Assembly (NCBI GenBank): GCA_036250195.1 | Contig: JAVHZZ010000011.1 | Span: forward strand, 51,777,311 to 51,841,310 | From: Mixophyes australis | Taxonomy: Eukaryota; Chordata; Amphibia; Anura; Limnodynastidae | Direction: 5' to 3' | DNA: 64,000 bases | Shown here: positions 42,568 to 54,364 of the stretch, piece by piece | How positions within the stretch are numbered: position 1 is the stretch's first letter | Layout of the letters: every line of letters starts with the position of its first letter | Translations under genes and position numbers: made by a program | Notes under the pieces: generated by a model | What the model was told of the DNA's origin: nothing | The model's input: the letters and a program-made list of their open reading frames with translations, nothing else | Database searches by the model: none

Positions 42568-44672
42568 CAGGGCCGGACTGGCCATCTGGCTCTTCTGGCA
42601 TTTGCCAGAAGGGCCGATGGCTGTATGGGCCGGTACCCCGCGCAGCGATCATGTGAGTGTTTGTATACTCACATGATCGCGGCGCCTCAGCTCCCACACC
42701 TGCACGCTCAATTTATTTTTTTTAACTATTTCTTTTTCGGCAGCAGGAGGGGTGGGGTGCGCACGAGCGAGATCATGATCGCAGTGCCTGTGTCACGCCC
42801 AACATTCAGTGAGGAGCGGCAACACGGAGAGAGAAGAAAGAAGACAGAAAAGAGGAGAAAAGAAAATAAAGATCAAAGAAAGTAATTCAGAGGTAACTAA
42901 AAAAGTGGAGAAACAAAGAGAGGCACAAGCTGATGAAGAAGAGGAGAGGGAAGGAGGGATAAAAGGCACAAAGGGATGAAGAAGGGGGATAAAAGGCACA
43001 GGGGGAGGAAGAAAGGGGATGAGGGATACAAGGCATGGGGGGGATGAAGAAAGGAGGGGGATACAAGGCACAGGGGGATGAGGAAGTGGGGGGAATAAAA
43101 GGCACAGGGGGTTGAAGAAGTGGGGGGGATAAAAGGCACAGGGGGATGAAGAAGGGGGGGAGATAAAAGGAACTGGGGGAGGAAGAAAGAGGGAGAGAGA
43201 TACAAGGCACAGGGGGAGGAAGAAAGGGGGGGAGAGATAAAAGGCACAGGGGGATGAAGAAGGGGGGAGCAGCATGGCACAGGGTGATGAAGAAGGGGGG
43301 AGCAGCATGGCACAGGGTGATGAAGAGGGGCAAAAGCAGCATGGCAGAGTGTGAGGTGGGGCAAAAGTAGCATGACAGAGTGTGATGAAGGGGGGAAGCA
43401 GCGATTATAAGGGGCATAGCGTGGTGATGATAAAGGGGTACAGTAATGTGTGTCTGATCGCACAGGGAGCTTTTGGCAATGTAGTGTGTGTGAGGTAAAT
43501 GGTGGCTAATTAATGGGTGCTATTTTGTTTGCGGGGTAATGGTGGGGCAATGTATTAGTAGGGACTATTAATTTAAGATGGGGTGGTTTGGGGGCTATTG
43601 AATGTGAGGCTGAGTTTGGGGAGAATGAGGTCTCTATTAAATGTGACTATGAATTTAATGGCAGTGATGGTTGCAGGAAATAGGTATATTTATGAAATGT
43701 AAATACTATTAATTTAATGCTGGGGCTGTATATAGGGAGGTAAATAGGTTTATTTATTAAATGGTAATACTATTATTTTAATGTTGGGGCTGGAGTGAGA
43801 CCTACTTTTAAAACATGGGTGCTATATTGATTTAACAGCGGTGCTGGTTGGAGTTTTCTAAATTTCATGTACCTATTTTTTTTTCCACATAGGGACCCCA
43901 ACATTTCAGGATCCAGACAAGCAGCAACTGATCTAAAGACACCAGCAGCCACAAGCGGTGACAATGACAAAACAGGTAGGAGAAAGCAGGACAGTCTGCC
44001 AACTGTCCTGAATTTGGTGGGTGACTGTCCCGCTTAGTCAGGATTTGGTCTGACTGCAAGGACAGTTGGGAGGTATGTCCTACTTCACCTTATACTGTTT
44101 GTGAAGACAGAACTGTGTGCACCTAACAGTAGTGCTCACAGTATTGCCTGTGTATTTGTTGAAAATGTGTCTAATAACCATATTACATCATAGGAGCCCC
44201 ACTGTCTTAAGTGCCTAAGGCCCCCCGAGCCTTAATCTAGCTCTGGTTAGCAGGAAGAATCTGATAGTTGCTCCCAGTTCCCTGACAGGACACAGCCTGC
44301 AGAGCAAGCAGAGGAGCTCTAAGTTGCATGAGATTTCTTAATCTTGTGAGACTAAGAGCTTCCCTGCTCACTCAACAGGAAGTTCCCACCCTGATGGATG
44401 TCAGCAGCAGCAGAAGCATAGATAAGTACAGTGGATTGGGGTGTTGTAGTGTGTTTCTGGGGTGGGAGGTGTCGTGATGTGGATGGGGAGGACCTGAAAA
44501 ATGTAATGTTTTATTATAATGTATATATCAATGCCCCATGTTGACCACGCCTCCAACATAATGTGGCCACGCCCGTGGCGCCTCTGCGCCGCAGTTTTTC
44601 CCTGCTCATCAACAGAGTTGGGCCTGTCTGCTTCAAATGCCAGGACAGATTTTTAGTCCCAGTCCGGCCCTG
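42568..44672. mobile_element. Non-autonomous hAT element, 2.1 kb, inside the SINE
   Basis: Perfect 14-bp ends, CAGGGCCGGACTGG and its complement, with a perfect 8-bp duplication GATGTGAG at 42,560-42,567 and 44,673-44,680. There is no transposase. The interior includes a G-rich tandem tract at 42,940-43,400 and ends with a GC-rich arm. The uninterrupted SINE near 54,275 gives the empty site. Confidence 0.95.
42940..43400. repeat. G-rich minisatellite inside the hAT element
   Basis: About a dozen units of roughly 35-40 bp built from GGCACAGGGGGATGAAGAAG with variable G-runs and AAAA spacers. On the minus strand it reads as Pro/Ser/Phe-rich frames in all three phases, which are not genes. Long G-runs could form quadruplexes. 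Confidence 0.85.
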
Positions 44673-44757
44673 GATGTGAGTGAGTTCTCTGTACACAGCT
44701 GTGGAATTAGTGGCACTATATAAATAAATGGTGATGATGATGATGATGATGATGATA

Positions 44758-45589
44758 AACTTCCATTTCTGGATTGCCCAGCATGTTTGTTTCCATATTT
44801 CCCACAGTTAAGTCACAGTTAGAAGTATCTGTTGCAACTTTGTTTGGTACCACCAGGAAGCAGAACTTCTGCTCTTACTCTCTTCCATTTCTTCCAAGTT
44901 CTTTCATCTCTGTTCTCTTTTCAAAAAATGGTTTTGCGCTAAACCTTTATTGATAACAAGTTTCATTTTTAAAAAAACTCTACACTAAAACTCGCAGCCC
45001 ATATTTAGTCTTACCTTATTGGAAGTGTCTTTTTAGGCATCTCAATTTATCTTAGTGATGGCAAAGTTATGCAGAGGTTTATTTTCTGCATATTTCCCCC
45101 CAAAGGGAGACTTTGTTTGGTCGTCCATGTTATCATGCTCCTGTGAAAATGTCTTTGACACCATGAAGCTGTAGAAAATCTGCTACATTCATCACACTGG
45201 CTCTTATCAATAATGAAAGAGTAGTGGCACAAGATATATAAAATCTAAACAGTCTTCACTGTACTGAGCTTACAGGCTGGATATTGACCAATAGCAATTT
45301 GAACATGTTAGACACAGAAGTTACCAGTGTCGTACGCCATCAATTATGTCACCATTTCTATTGATTTAAACTGTTCTCTTTTACTTCAGTTGACTCTAAG
45401 ACACACAATGAGGTCCACTAGGCTCTCCCAATGTACAGCACAGGTCTGGCACTCATGGCTCCCATCAGGGGTACATTTGTACAGCTGTAAGGGGCCTGGA
45501 CAGACTAGACTGTCACTAATTTTAGCTAGCCAGCTCGCCTTTGGCCAAAATTGATGAAAATGTGGACAGTTGTGAGGAAATCATTTTTT
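44758..45589. other. No recognisable feature
   Basis: Non-coding, no signature seen. Confidence 0.35.
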
Positions 45590-45698
45590 AATTAAATCCA
45601 GATCCAAAACCAAAACCTTTCTGGATTTTTGGGCAAAACCAGAACTAAAAGAAGTTTTAGACACAAAAACAATACACAGGGATCCGTGTACATCTCTA
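45590..45698. repeat. Right-end fragment of the TAGAGATG hAT-like family
   Basis: AAATCCAGATCCAAAACCAAAACC to CCGTGTACATCTCTAA matches the right end of the element at 39,585-39,685 (AAATCCAGATCC, AAACCAAAACC, GAACATCTCTAG). The left part is absent. Confidence 0.65.
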
Positions 45699-45852
45699 AT
45701 ATAATATATATGTGTAATCAAGGCTCCAGTTACATGAAAAAATGTCGGCCCTTCAAAATACGACAAGCTATCAAGCAAAAAACAATCTTCAGGGACACTG
45801 AAATAAGCTATCCAGGGCCGTTTGCAACTTTGCATTCAAACTTAGGAACTCT

Positions 45853-46185
45853 GGGCATGATTCATTAAAGATCTTAAATGAACAGTATCCTTATTTCAGT
45901 CTCCTGGACAAAACCATGTTACATTGCAAGAGGTGCAAATGAGTGTTCTGTTTTGCACATAAGTTAAATACTGCCTGTTTTTTCATGTAGCACACAAATA
46001 TCAACTTTGCATTTCAGTGTACAAATAAGCTATCAAGTATTTGTGTGCTACAGGAAAAAACAGTCAGTATTTAACTTATGTGCAAAACAGAACACTCATT
46101 TGCACCCCTTATGTTGTAACATGGTTTTGTCCAGGAGACTGAAATAAGGATACTCTTCATTTAAGATCCTTAATGAATCAGGCCC
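45853..46185. mobile_element. Foldback MITE, 333 bp, copy 2
   Basis: Same length and arm structure as the copy at 42,049. A 3-bp duplication TCT flanks it at 45,850-45,852 and 46,186-46,188. Near-identity of most arm sequence suggests a common, fairly recent burst. Confidence 0.88.
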
Positions 46186-46204
46186 TCTATTTTACAAAGT
46201 TCAA

Positions 46205-46285
46205 AAATACCCTCTCTAGAGTTATTCAAATACCAGCTCAAAACACATCTGTTTATCCAAAGATTTATAAACTACTGTAAAATAA
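46205..46285 (+). pseudogene. LINE (L2/jockey-like) C-terminal fragment
   Basis: The plus-strand frame reads LFKYQLKTHLFIQRFIN, matching the FK-x-x-LKTHLF-x-x-F block near the C terminus of L2-type LINE proteins. Only ~25 codons are recognisable. No 3' repeat tail was identified. Confidence 0.45.
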
Positions 46286-46867
46286 TCAAACATAAGTACA
46301 TTTTACCTTAAAATTGTACATTGCACTTCAAAACTAATTCAGAACTTTACAAGGTTAAAGGCTAACGCCAAGTTAAATCCATCTACCCACAGTAGGAGTT
46401 ACATTGGGCTTAAGTGCTTTTCAATTGTAAATACAGGCATAACCCAGGCATCACAAGTGTAGAACTTGTTGCTGCTTTGTGTAGGCGAACAAAATATGCC
46501 TACAAAGAACACAAGTCAGACTCAACTCTAACCTTAAATACATATGAAGAAAGGGGGGGCGTGGCAAACATGCATCTTCACACCCACCTTATACTTCAAT
46601 TGCACTTTAATTCACCTGATCATGGGGACTCCAAGTGTTAAATAATCGCAGCTCAAAATACTTTTTCTTCCAAATTCTATATTTTTATTTTATGGGGAAG
46701 AAAGATCAAAGAAAAGCGAATGGCCTTTGCTTTATGAAAACATACGTTTAAAAGTGTAGATTATATTTTTATATGACTTGGAACATGTTGCAGCAGGTTT
46801 AGACTACAGTATGACTTTAATACAGAACAATATAGAACAATTAGATGAATTCTTGAAAGTGACATCT

Positions 46868-48924
46868 GGGGGTAAATGTATCAAGGTCCGATTTTGAAAG
46901 CGTGTTAAAATCGTGGCAAGTCCCGCGATTTTAGGCAAAAAAACCTGAAATGTATCAAGCTGCAATTTTGACCCTGATCTTCAAAATTGCTGGTCATCTC
47001 TGGTGATTTGCTGCGATGTAAGCACTTTTGTGTTTAGCTAACTCTCCTGTGTTGTAGCAGCAAGTTTTAAACACATCACTGTTACACTGCCTGTCCTACA
47101 GCTGCCGGATCTCAAAACTGTAAAGAATAGTTGAAATTGAAAAAAAAAAAAAAGTGTGGGGTCCCCCCTCTACTCCTGCTTAACCCTAGTGCTGCCTGAC
47201 TACTGCTGGTTCCATGAAAATCGGGGAAATATTTTGTGTGGGGTCCCCCCGATTTTCACTTAACCAGCACTGGGCAAACCAGCCTGCGTTGGCGGCACTA
47301 TAGCAGTGGGACACGCAGCAGGGGTCCCCCTGCCATAATGACTAACCAACCCCAGACTGTTCAGTGCTGGGCTGGATTCCCTAGGGAGTGGGGTCCGCCG
47401 AAAAAAAAGAGCGGGCCCCCCTAGAGACACCCAGCCCAGTGCTGATAGCACTAGGGCTCTTCCTACTACCCCTGGGCTGTGGGTAATAGAGTAATAACGA
47501 CGATAAATAGTGAAAAAATAAACAGACGCCATTTTGTTTTGTGGAACTACAAGTCCCAGCCAGCCAGGTTGCCCAAAATATTGTGGCCATGCTGCTGCAT
47601 GTATTACTACAAGCACCAGCATACCCACGGCAGCCAGGGCACGTTGGCACTTGGAGAACCACAAGTGCCAACATGCCCTGACATCCATGGCTGGCTGGGA
47701 CCTGTAGTTCCACAAAAGAAAATTACAACTACTAACATTTAATAAAAAAAAAAAACACAATAAACACAGTAAGCACCCTCATTTACACCATATTTTTTTA
47801 TTAAAAATAATAAATCCCCTAATACTCACCAATGAAGTCTTCTTTCTGTCACAAATGTCCCAAAACAATTTGTATTTCCAAATGTCCGGCTTGCCCCAGT
47901 CCCAAAGTATTTATACCTTCCAAATGTCCAGGCTTGAAAAAGTCCAAAACAAATTGATGATCCAAATGTCCATGCTTGCCCCAGTCCCAAAGTATTTATA
48001 CCATCCAAAGTCCTGGCTTGAAAAAAATCTCTTCTTTGCTTTGCCCAGGAGGGACCCCTTGTTTATTGTAGTCTTCTTTTCTTCGGCCAGGGGGGCCCCA
48101 TATTTGTACATCCTGAATCTGTGTTCTTGATTGAAGAAAAACAAAAAACACAGGAGCCGCCGCAAACACCTCCTACCTAGTAGGAGGTCCGCTACGCAAT
48201 GAAGGTACGTTCATTGCGCAAGGTCTTTTTACTGTATTAGGTCATTTTCCCACGCTATTGGGGAAATCACCTAATACTGTAAATAGAGCTTACGCAATGA
48301 ACGCACGTTCATTGCGTAGTGGAGTTCCTACTAGCTAGGACCTCCGCTGCGCAATGAGCGTTGCACATGCGCAATGAACTACGCTCATTGCGCAGCGGAG
48401 GTCCTAGCTAGTAGGAACTCCGCTACACAATGAACGTACGTTCTATTCTATTCTTTACCATTTTTACACTGCCCGGGCAGTGTAACAGTGATGTGTAAGC
48501 TCTATTTACAGTATTAGGTGATTTCCCCAATAGCGTGGGAAAATGACCTAATACAGTAAATAGACCTTGCGCAATGAACGTACCTCCATTGCGTAGCGGA
48601 CCTCCTACTAGGTAGGAGGTGTTTGCGGCGGCTCCTGTTTTTTTTGTTTTTCTTCAATCAAGCAAACAGCGTGCTGTATCTGGCGTGTTTGAAATCAAAC
48701 TATCCTGAGTTTGCTTACTCGCAGCTTCATACATTTGAGAGTTGTATAGCTGCAGTGGCAAACAGTCGGGAGTTTGATCTCTGGCGATTTTGCAAATAGC
48801 AATTTTGACAGAAGCACAACTCTGGCGATTTTGCATGAAATCTCAGCTTCATACATCTGTGAGTTTCAACTCTCACGATAAAATCGCTGGATTTGCAAAA
48901 TCAGACCTTGATACATTTACCCCC
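46868..48924. mobile_element. Harbinger-like element, 2.06 kb, with a large palindrome
   Basis: Left end GGGGGTAAATGTATCAAGGT; the inverted right end is the same over ~28 bases with one or two mismatches. Flanking trinucleotides are TCT and TCA, close to a 3-bp duplication. The interior has no transposase. It carries an inverted repeat at 47,531-47,735 (GTGGAACTACAAGTCCCAGCC and its complement) and a 537-bp palindrome. Confidence 0.75.
48126..48662. repeat. 537-bp near-perfect palindrome with a nested inner palindrome
   Basis: The outer arms, 48,126-48,294 and 48,494-48,662, match in reverse complement over ~165 bp with about four differences. The inner arms, 48,316-48,360 and 48,382-48,426, match at 44 of 45 bases with a 21-base loop. 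Between outer and inner arms the right side has ~50 bp without a partner (TTCTATTCTATTC and following). Confidence 0.92.
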
Positions 48925-50054
48925 TCATCTCTTCTGACAAAACAAAAAAGAGTTAGTCGGGTGAAGTACACTTTCTGCCTCATTAGCATGCTATTGGAAT
49001 TCATAGGGGAGACACTGCAATTATTCTGCTTTGCTATTGATAATGGAACAATGTACAGTATTTTGCTTTATCTAGCAGAGGTAAGTTACAGTTTAATGAG
49101 GAAAAAAAGCCGAACAGTGAAAAGTCAGAACAGATGGTATTTGAGTTGCATTGGAATATTTTTGTGTTGATTACAATTCATGGTCTGGGGATACTTGACT
49201 TCAAGGTTAGCAGGCATCACAAAAAAACACAAAATATATAATAAACTCAACTTTAACACCAGGGCTAGATTTACTTAAATAAAGCCTGTTGGCACAAAAT
49301 GTTTGCTTCACTCTTAGGCTCTGCTTCATACTCTAACATCAGTGATTCAGTGAGAAAGGAAAAAATGTTATCACTAAGTGCAAAGCACCCTATTTTTGGA
49401 TAGATCATGTTCCTCTGGTAAACTTCAATACTAGTTAATATGACCTGTATCATCCTCATTCAAAAATAGCTATTATTTCTTATTCCATGGGATAAATTAG
49501 CTTTACAAAAACATTTAACACACATCTTAAAAAATGAATTTAGTTAAAAGTACATAAAGTCATATTCATCTTATTAGGTCAGCCATTAGAAATGATAAAA
49601 CCACGAAAGAAAAAAACCCTATAATAAAATATATAGATGATAGAGGAAATGTTGTGATAGTTTTTCCTCAACCGAAGCTTAATGAAGTCCAGGTAAAATA
49701 CAACAATTCTTAGATATTATACCCATTTCACCCTGGCAGAAGAACTGCAGATGCCCCATGTCTGTTGAGCTGTGGCAGTTCTATTAAAGTGATCAGGGCC
49801 TACAGTGTTCAATTTTGCGGTGGTCACTAGAATTGCACCCATGTAATTATCTCATTTGGGAAAAGAGGGGTCTTTAAAAAAGAGTTTGGTGGTCTGTTGG
49901 GTAATTGTCAATGGCAACTGGTCCACATCTGTCTCAGGAAAATGTGTGTCACCAACTCCAGCGCGGAGAGGTGCAAAACACCAAGAAACTATACAGGTAA
50001 GAAAGACTTTTATGATGGGCAGCACAGGAGAGGGTTTGGGAGGTGTGAACATTA
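48925..50054. other. No recognisable feature
   Basis: AT-rich non-coding sequence, no family signature. Confidence 0.35.
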
Positions 50055-50420
50055 GGGGCCTCATTTAGAGTTGGATGCAAGTCCATTTGTGTAGCATAAA
50101 ATATGAATTTTACTACTGTGCATGTCCACAAAAAAGACTTACACTTGAGTCTGTATGCAGAGTCAGTCATCTCGTCACACTTAAAGAGACAATTCGTTGG
50201 AGGCAAAGGGAGAGCAAGAGTAGGCAAAGTACAATAATCCTGTGACCTGCACATTAGTGCAAAATGCATCTGGTGCTGTAAACCTTATGTAAATTATGAA
50301 CTGATAATTATGACAATAAGCTGAGATGCATTGACTGATCATATTATTTAGAATGTGTCTTTATAGGTGCAATTTACACCTGCATTTTAGACAGAAATTA
50401 CATCCAACTCTATATGAGAC
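50055..50420. mobile_element. MITE-like element, 366 bp
   Basis: Left end GGGGCCTCATTTAGAGTTGGATG and inverted right end GGTCTCATATAGAGTTGGATG match over ~20 bases. Flanking TTA (left) and TAA (right) would suit a Harbinger target but are not identical. No coding. Confidence 0.6.
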
Positions 50421-51864
50421 CTAAGATGTTTACAGGGAATTGACCAAAAAGCAAAACTAATAAATTATCAATTATATTATTCAACACTAAACAGTTCTAC
50501 AGATTATTATTAAAAATATCATCCATAAAATTAGCCTTATTACCATAAATATTAAACAAAGTTAACTCTTTGCTAACAATTAGTCAACAAAGCTATTACT
50601 GAATTATACAAAGTGTGCAATCATTACTTGGGGACAATAGGTCTTTTGTAGTTATTTCTTAATCCCCTATTTGATTTAGTCATTCATTTCTGTTGTTTCT
50701 AACAGAAGTATATATTTAGTTTAATATGGATCTAAAAGGATAACCCTCAAACTTCAATTTGCTCTATCTGTGACATTTGTTTCTAGTTTATGCTAGGACT
50801 ATGTCATTATTTGGAATTAGGCCTGCAGTACCTCTTTTGCTACCAGAGGTGCTGCTGTTATACCTGGACAGTTTCTCCTTGCTTACGAAGAGTTAAGCCC
50901 TCATCATCTGATCAGGATTGTGATCATCTGTGGCTGGCCTTTTTAAGACTGCCTTTTTTCAATAGACCAGTGCTGCTGCTGGTATGTCTGCGAAACTCCT
51001 GTTTGGATCCTAAATCCCTGGCATTTGACTTGTCAAATTTGAATAATTGGATGAAGTCTTTAATAAATTAAAGTTTAAATATAATTAATATTGGTTTACT
51101 GTGTAATTGTGATTAGTACGCTATGCCATACTGGGGATAACTACACAATCGCACAGGTAAACAGTACATACACTTACATTGACACCTACATTTGTAAATA
51201 GATCACACTTAATAAAGTTCCACCTTCTTTTATTAATAAGAACTTAGAGATTATTTATTCAAAGATAAAACTACATTAAAGGTATTTATGGCTCAGGTTC
51301 TCAGAAATATATGGTGTTTGGTCTCATATTAATCCACATTTTACCAGCAGGAATCCAGTATCATTGGAGGAGCGATCACACTTAGCGATCACTAGTTATG
51401 AACAGTACGAGATTAATACTCAAAATCACTCTTTTAATGGGTCAGTTTAAACTAGTTTTTCGGCAGGAAGACACTTATACAACAGTTGGGGTGATTTTCC
51501 CCCACCTTTGAAAAAAGGGTCCACTGAACTTACCTATGACCAGCATTTTCTAAGAACATCATAAACCCAGAACCAATGAAGAACTTGCTCAGTGTTATCT
51601 GTGTATAATTGTGACATCATCACTTTTTTTTCAAACCAAACTGTATATAAACTGACCTCTGGTACCGGAACGTTCTCTTTGTCAAAACAGACTTCAGCAT
51701 TGATGACTGTTTCGGGATCCAGGGTGGCTGTGTATCTTGCTATTAAATCTCTTTTGTGCATTGGATCCACACTGATCGCATTGGACAAACTTTATTGGTG
51801 ACAATAGAAATGGACATTTCACAATCCTTCTTTGTTCCATCAACCTGCACTACTTTTTGTGACC
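50421..51864. other. No recognisable feature
   Basis: AT-rich non-coding sequence left of the Tc1 element. Short frames only. Confidence 0.35.
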
Positions 51865-51866
51865 TA

Positions 51867-53509
51867 CAGTCAAGTCCATAAATGTTGGGACATCAACACA
51901 GTTCTCATATTTTGGGCTTTATAGACCACCACAATGGATTTGAAATGAAACTAACAAGATGTGCTTCAACTGCAGACTTTCAGCTTTAATTTGAGGGTAT
52001 TTACATTCAAATCAGGTGAACGGTGTAAGAATTACAACGGTTTCTATATGTGCCTCACACTTTTTAAGGGACCAAAAGTAATGGGACAATCGACTCAAAA
52101 GCTATTTCATGGACATGTGTGGGGTATTCCCTCGCTATTTCATCATCAATTAAGCATGTAAAAGGTCTAGAGTTAATTCTAGGTGTGACATTTGCATTTG
52201 GAATCTGTTGCTGTCGACTCTCAATATGAGATCCAAAGAGCTGTCACTATCAGTGAAACAAGCCATCATTAGGCTGAAAAATCAAAACAAACCCATCAGA
52301 GAGATAGCACAAACAGTAGGTGTTGCAAAATCAACTGTTTGGAACATTCTTAAAAAGAAAGAATGTACCGGAGAGCTCAGCAACATCAAAAGACCCGAAA
52401 GACCACGGAAAACAACTGTGGTGAATTACAGAAGGATTTTTTCCCTGGTGAAGAAAAACCCCTTCACAACAGTTGACCAAATCAAGAACACTCTCCAGGA
52501 GGTAGGTGTATATATCTGTCAAAGTCAACAATCAAGAGAAGACTTCAGAAGAGTGAATATAGAGGGTTCACCACAAGATGTAAACCATTTGTGAGCCACA
52601 AAAACAGGAAGACCAGATTAGAGTTTGCCAAACAACATCTAAAAAAGCCATGGAACAACATCCTATGGACAGATGAGACAAAGATCAACTTGTACCAGAG
52701 TGATGGGAAGAGAAGAGTATGGAGAAGAAAAGGAACTGCTCATGATCCAAAACATACCACCTCATCAGTGAAGCATGGCGGTGGTAGTGTCATGACGTGG
52801 ACATGTATGGCTGACAATGGAACTGATTCCCTTGTATTTATTGATGATGTGACTCTGACAAAAGCAGCAGGATGAATTCTGAAATGTTTCAGGCAATATT
52901 ATCTGCTCATATTCAGTCAAATGCTTCAGAACTCATTGGATGACGCTTCACAGTGCAGATGGACAATGACCCTAAGCATACTGCAAAAGCAACCAAAGAG
53001 TTTTTTAAGGCTAACAAATGGAATATTATGCAATGGCCAAGTCAATCAGCTGACCTGAAGCCGCTTGAGCATGCATTTCACTTGATGAAGACAAAACTGA
53101 AGGGAAAATGCCCCAAGAACAAGCAGGAACTGTAGATATTTGCAGTAAAGGCCTGGCAGAGCATCACCAGGGATGAAACCAAGCGCCTGGTGATGTCTAT
53201 GCCCTCCAGACTTCAGGCTGTAATTGACTGCAAAGGATTTGCAACAAAGTATTAAAAAGTGAATGTTTGATGTAGGATTGTTATAGTTTGTCCCATTACA
53301 TTGGTCCCTTAAAAAGTGGGAGGCACATATAGAAACTGTTGTAATTCCTACACTGTTCATCTGATTTGGATGTAAACTCCCTCAAATTAAAGCTGAAAGT
53401 CTGTAGTTAAAGCACATCTTGTTTGTTTCATTTCAAATTCATTGTGATGATGTATAGAGCCCAAAATATGAGAATTGTGTCAATGTCCCAATATTTATGG
53501 ACTTGACAG
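51867..53509 (+). mobile_element. Tc1/mariner element, 1.64 kb, with ~220-bp inverted repeats
   Basis: It begins CAGTCAAGTCCATAAATGTT and ends with the near-complement, each next to TA (51,865-51,866; 53,510-53,511), the Tc1 target. The arms, 51,867-52,090 and 53,289-53,509, match closely throughout. That is far longer than the ~54-bp ends of nematode Tc1 but usual for many fish and frog Tc1 elements. The centre holds one broken transposase gene. Confidence 0.95.
52226..53255 (+). pseudogene. Tc1 transposase, frameshifted
   Basis: A DD34E transposase that excises and reinserts the element at TA. From MRSKELS (52,226) there is an N-terminal paired-like helix-turn-helix: IREIAQTVGVAKSTVWNILKK, then KRPERPRKTT. 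A shift near 52,560 moves to the frame with SHKNRKTRLEFAKQHL and WTDETKINLY (first Asp). A further shift near 52,870 is followed by QMDNDPKHTAKATKEFF (second Asp) and WPSQSADLKPLEHAF (Glu). A stop interrupts near 53,133 and the reading ends at 53,255. The catalytic triad is visible, but at least two shifts and one stop inactivate it. Confidence 0.92.
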
Positions 53510-53511
53510 TA

Positions 53512-54012
53512 GACCCTGGGTACATTTGACCTTTCTACTATCAGTTCCCTGGCTTTGTTGTGAATCTCACAGCTTCTGACCCCTTGCCTGGCCCTCCTTT
53601 CATCTGATTCCCCTGTGGATCATCCTACTGTGCCTGTTCTTCAGCTCATCTGCTTAGTCTGGTAACTAGCATTATCAAGCACTTTTGTTCCTGTCTGCAG
53701 ATATATCTTACCAGCAATGCCTGTTGTACCGATGGACTTATGATAGCTGTATTACCATTAACTGCATTTGGTTATAACCTACATGACTGGTGTTTTAAAT
53801 AAAGACATTCTGTTTGCATTCACAACTATTGTCCATGGTTTTCACAATCCGAAACATAGTCGTTCATATCTGTATTAATAGCTTTCTAAGTATCTGTGGG
53901 TATCAATGGTTGTTGTCCAGGATGTCCATGACTTTTGTGGTTTCATTAACTTTCTTGGGAGTATGTGGATAAGTCATATAGTAGTATTACTTTTTGTACT
54001 TTTTGTACTTCT
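53512..54012. other. LTR-like 3' fragment and unassigned sequence
   Basis: 53,540-53,830 is CTG/CCT-rich and ends GTTTTAAATAAAGACATTCT, resembling the R-U5 part of a gypsy-type LTR with a poly-A signal. No ends or duplication were found. The rest has no signature. Confidence 0.35.
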
Positions 54013-54345
54013 TGGCAGCACGGTGGCTAAGTGGTTAGCACTTCTGCCTCACAGCGCTGGGGTCATGAGTTCAATTCCCGACCATGGCCTTATATGTGTG
54101 GAGTTTGTATGTTTTTCCCTGTGTTTGCGTGGGTTTCCTCCGGGTGCTCCGGTTTCTTCCCACACTCCAAAAACATACTAGTAGGTTAATTAAAACTGAC
54201 CCTAGTCTCTCTCTCTCTCTCTCTCTCTCTGTATATTAGGGTATTTAGACTGTAAGCTCCAATGAGGCAGGGACTGATGTGAATGAGTTCTCTGTACAGC
54301 GCTGCGGAATCAGTGGCGCTATATAAATAAATGGTGATGATGATG
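54013..54345 (+). repeat. tRNA-derived SINE copy 2, uninterrupted
   Basis: It starts TGGCAGCACGGTGG. A pol III A-box-like TGGCTAAGTGG lies at 54,024-54,034 and a B-box-like GAGTTCAATTCCC at 54,067-54,079. The body runs through GGTGCTCCGGTTTC, a (CT)n stretch at 54,208-54,228 and TATATAAATAAATGG, then a GATGAT tail. It serves as the empty-site reference for the insertions at 42 kb. Confidence 0.8.
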
Positions 54346-54364
54346 ATTATTGTATTGTTGAATC

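Larger units (their letters stand above)
42003..44757 (+). repeat. tRNA-derived SINE copy 1, split twice
   Basis: Segments 42,003-42,048, 42,382-42,567 and 44,673-44,757 align in order with the uninterrupted SINE at 54,013-54,345: CATGAGTTCAATT, GGTTTCCTCCCACACTCCAA, GAGTTCTCTGTACA, TATATAAATAAATGGTGATG. The MITE sits after CAACCAT and the hAT sits in the 3' part. It ends in a GATGAT run. Confidence 0.85.

Noticed and set aside
42793..43463. Three overlapping Pro/Ser/Phe-rich minus-strand frames of 171-188 codons
   Set aside because: G-rich tandem repeat inside a hAT element; all three phases are open, which is a composition effect.
52208..52594. Tc1 ORF as a functional or domesticated transposase
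   Set aside because: Frameshifts and a stop break the catalytic part, and both inverted repeats remain around it, so it is a dead transposon rather than a host gene.
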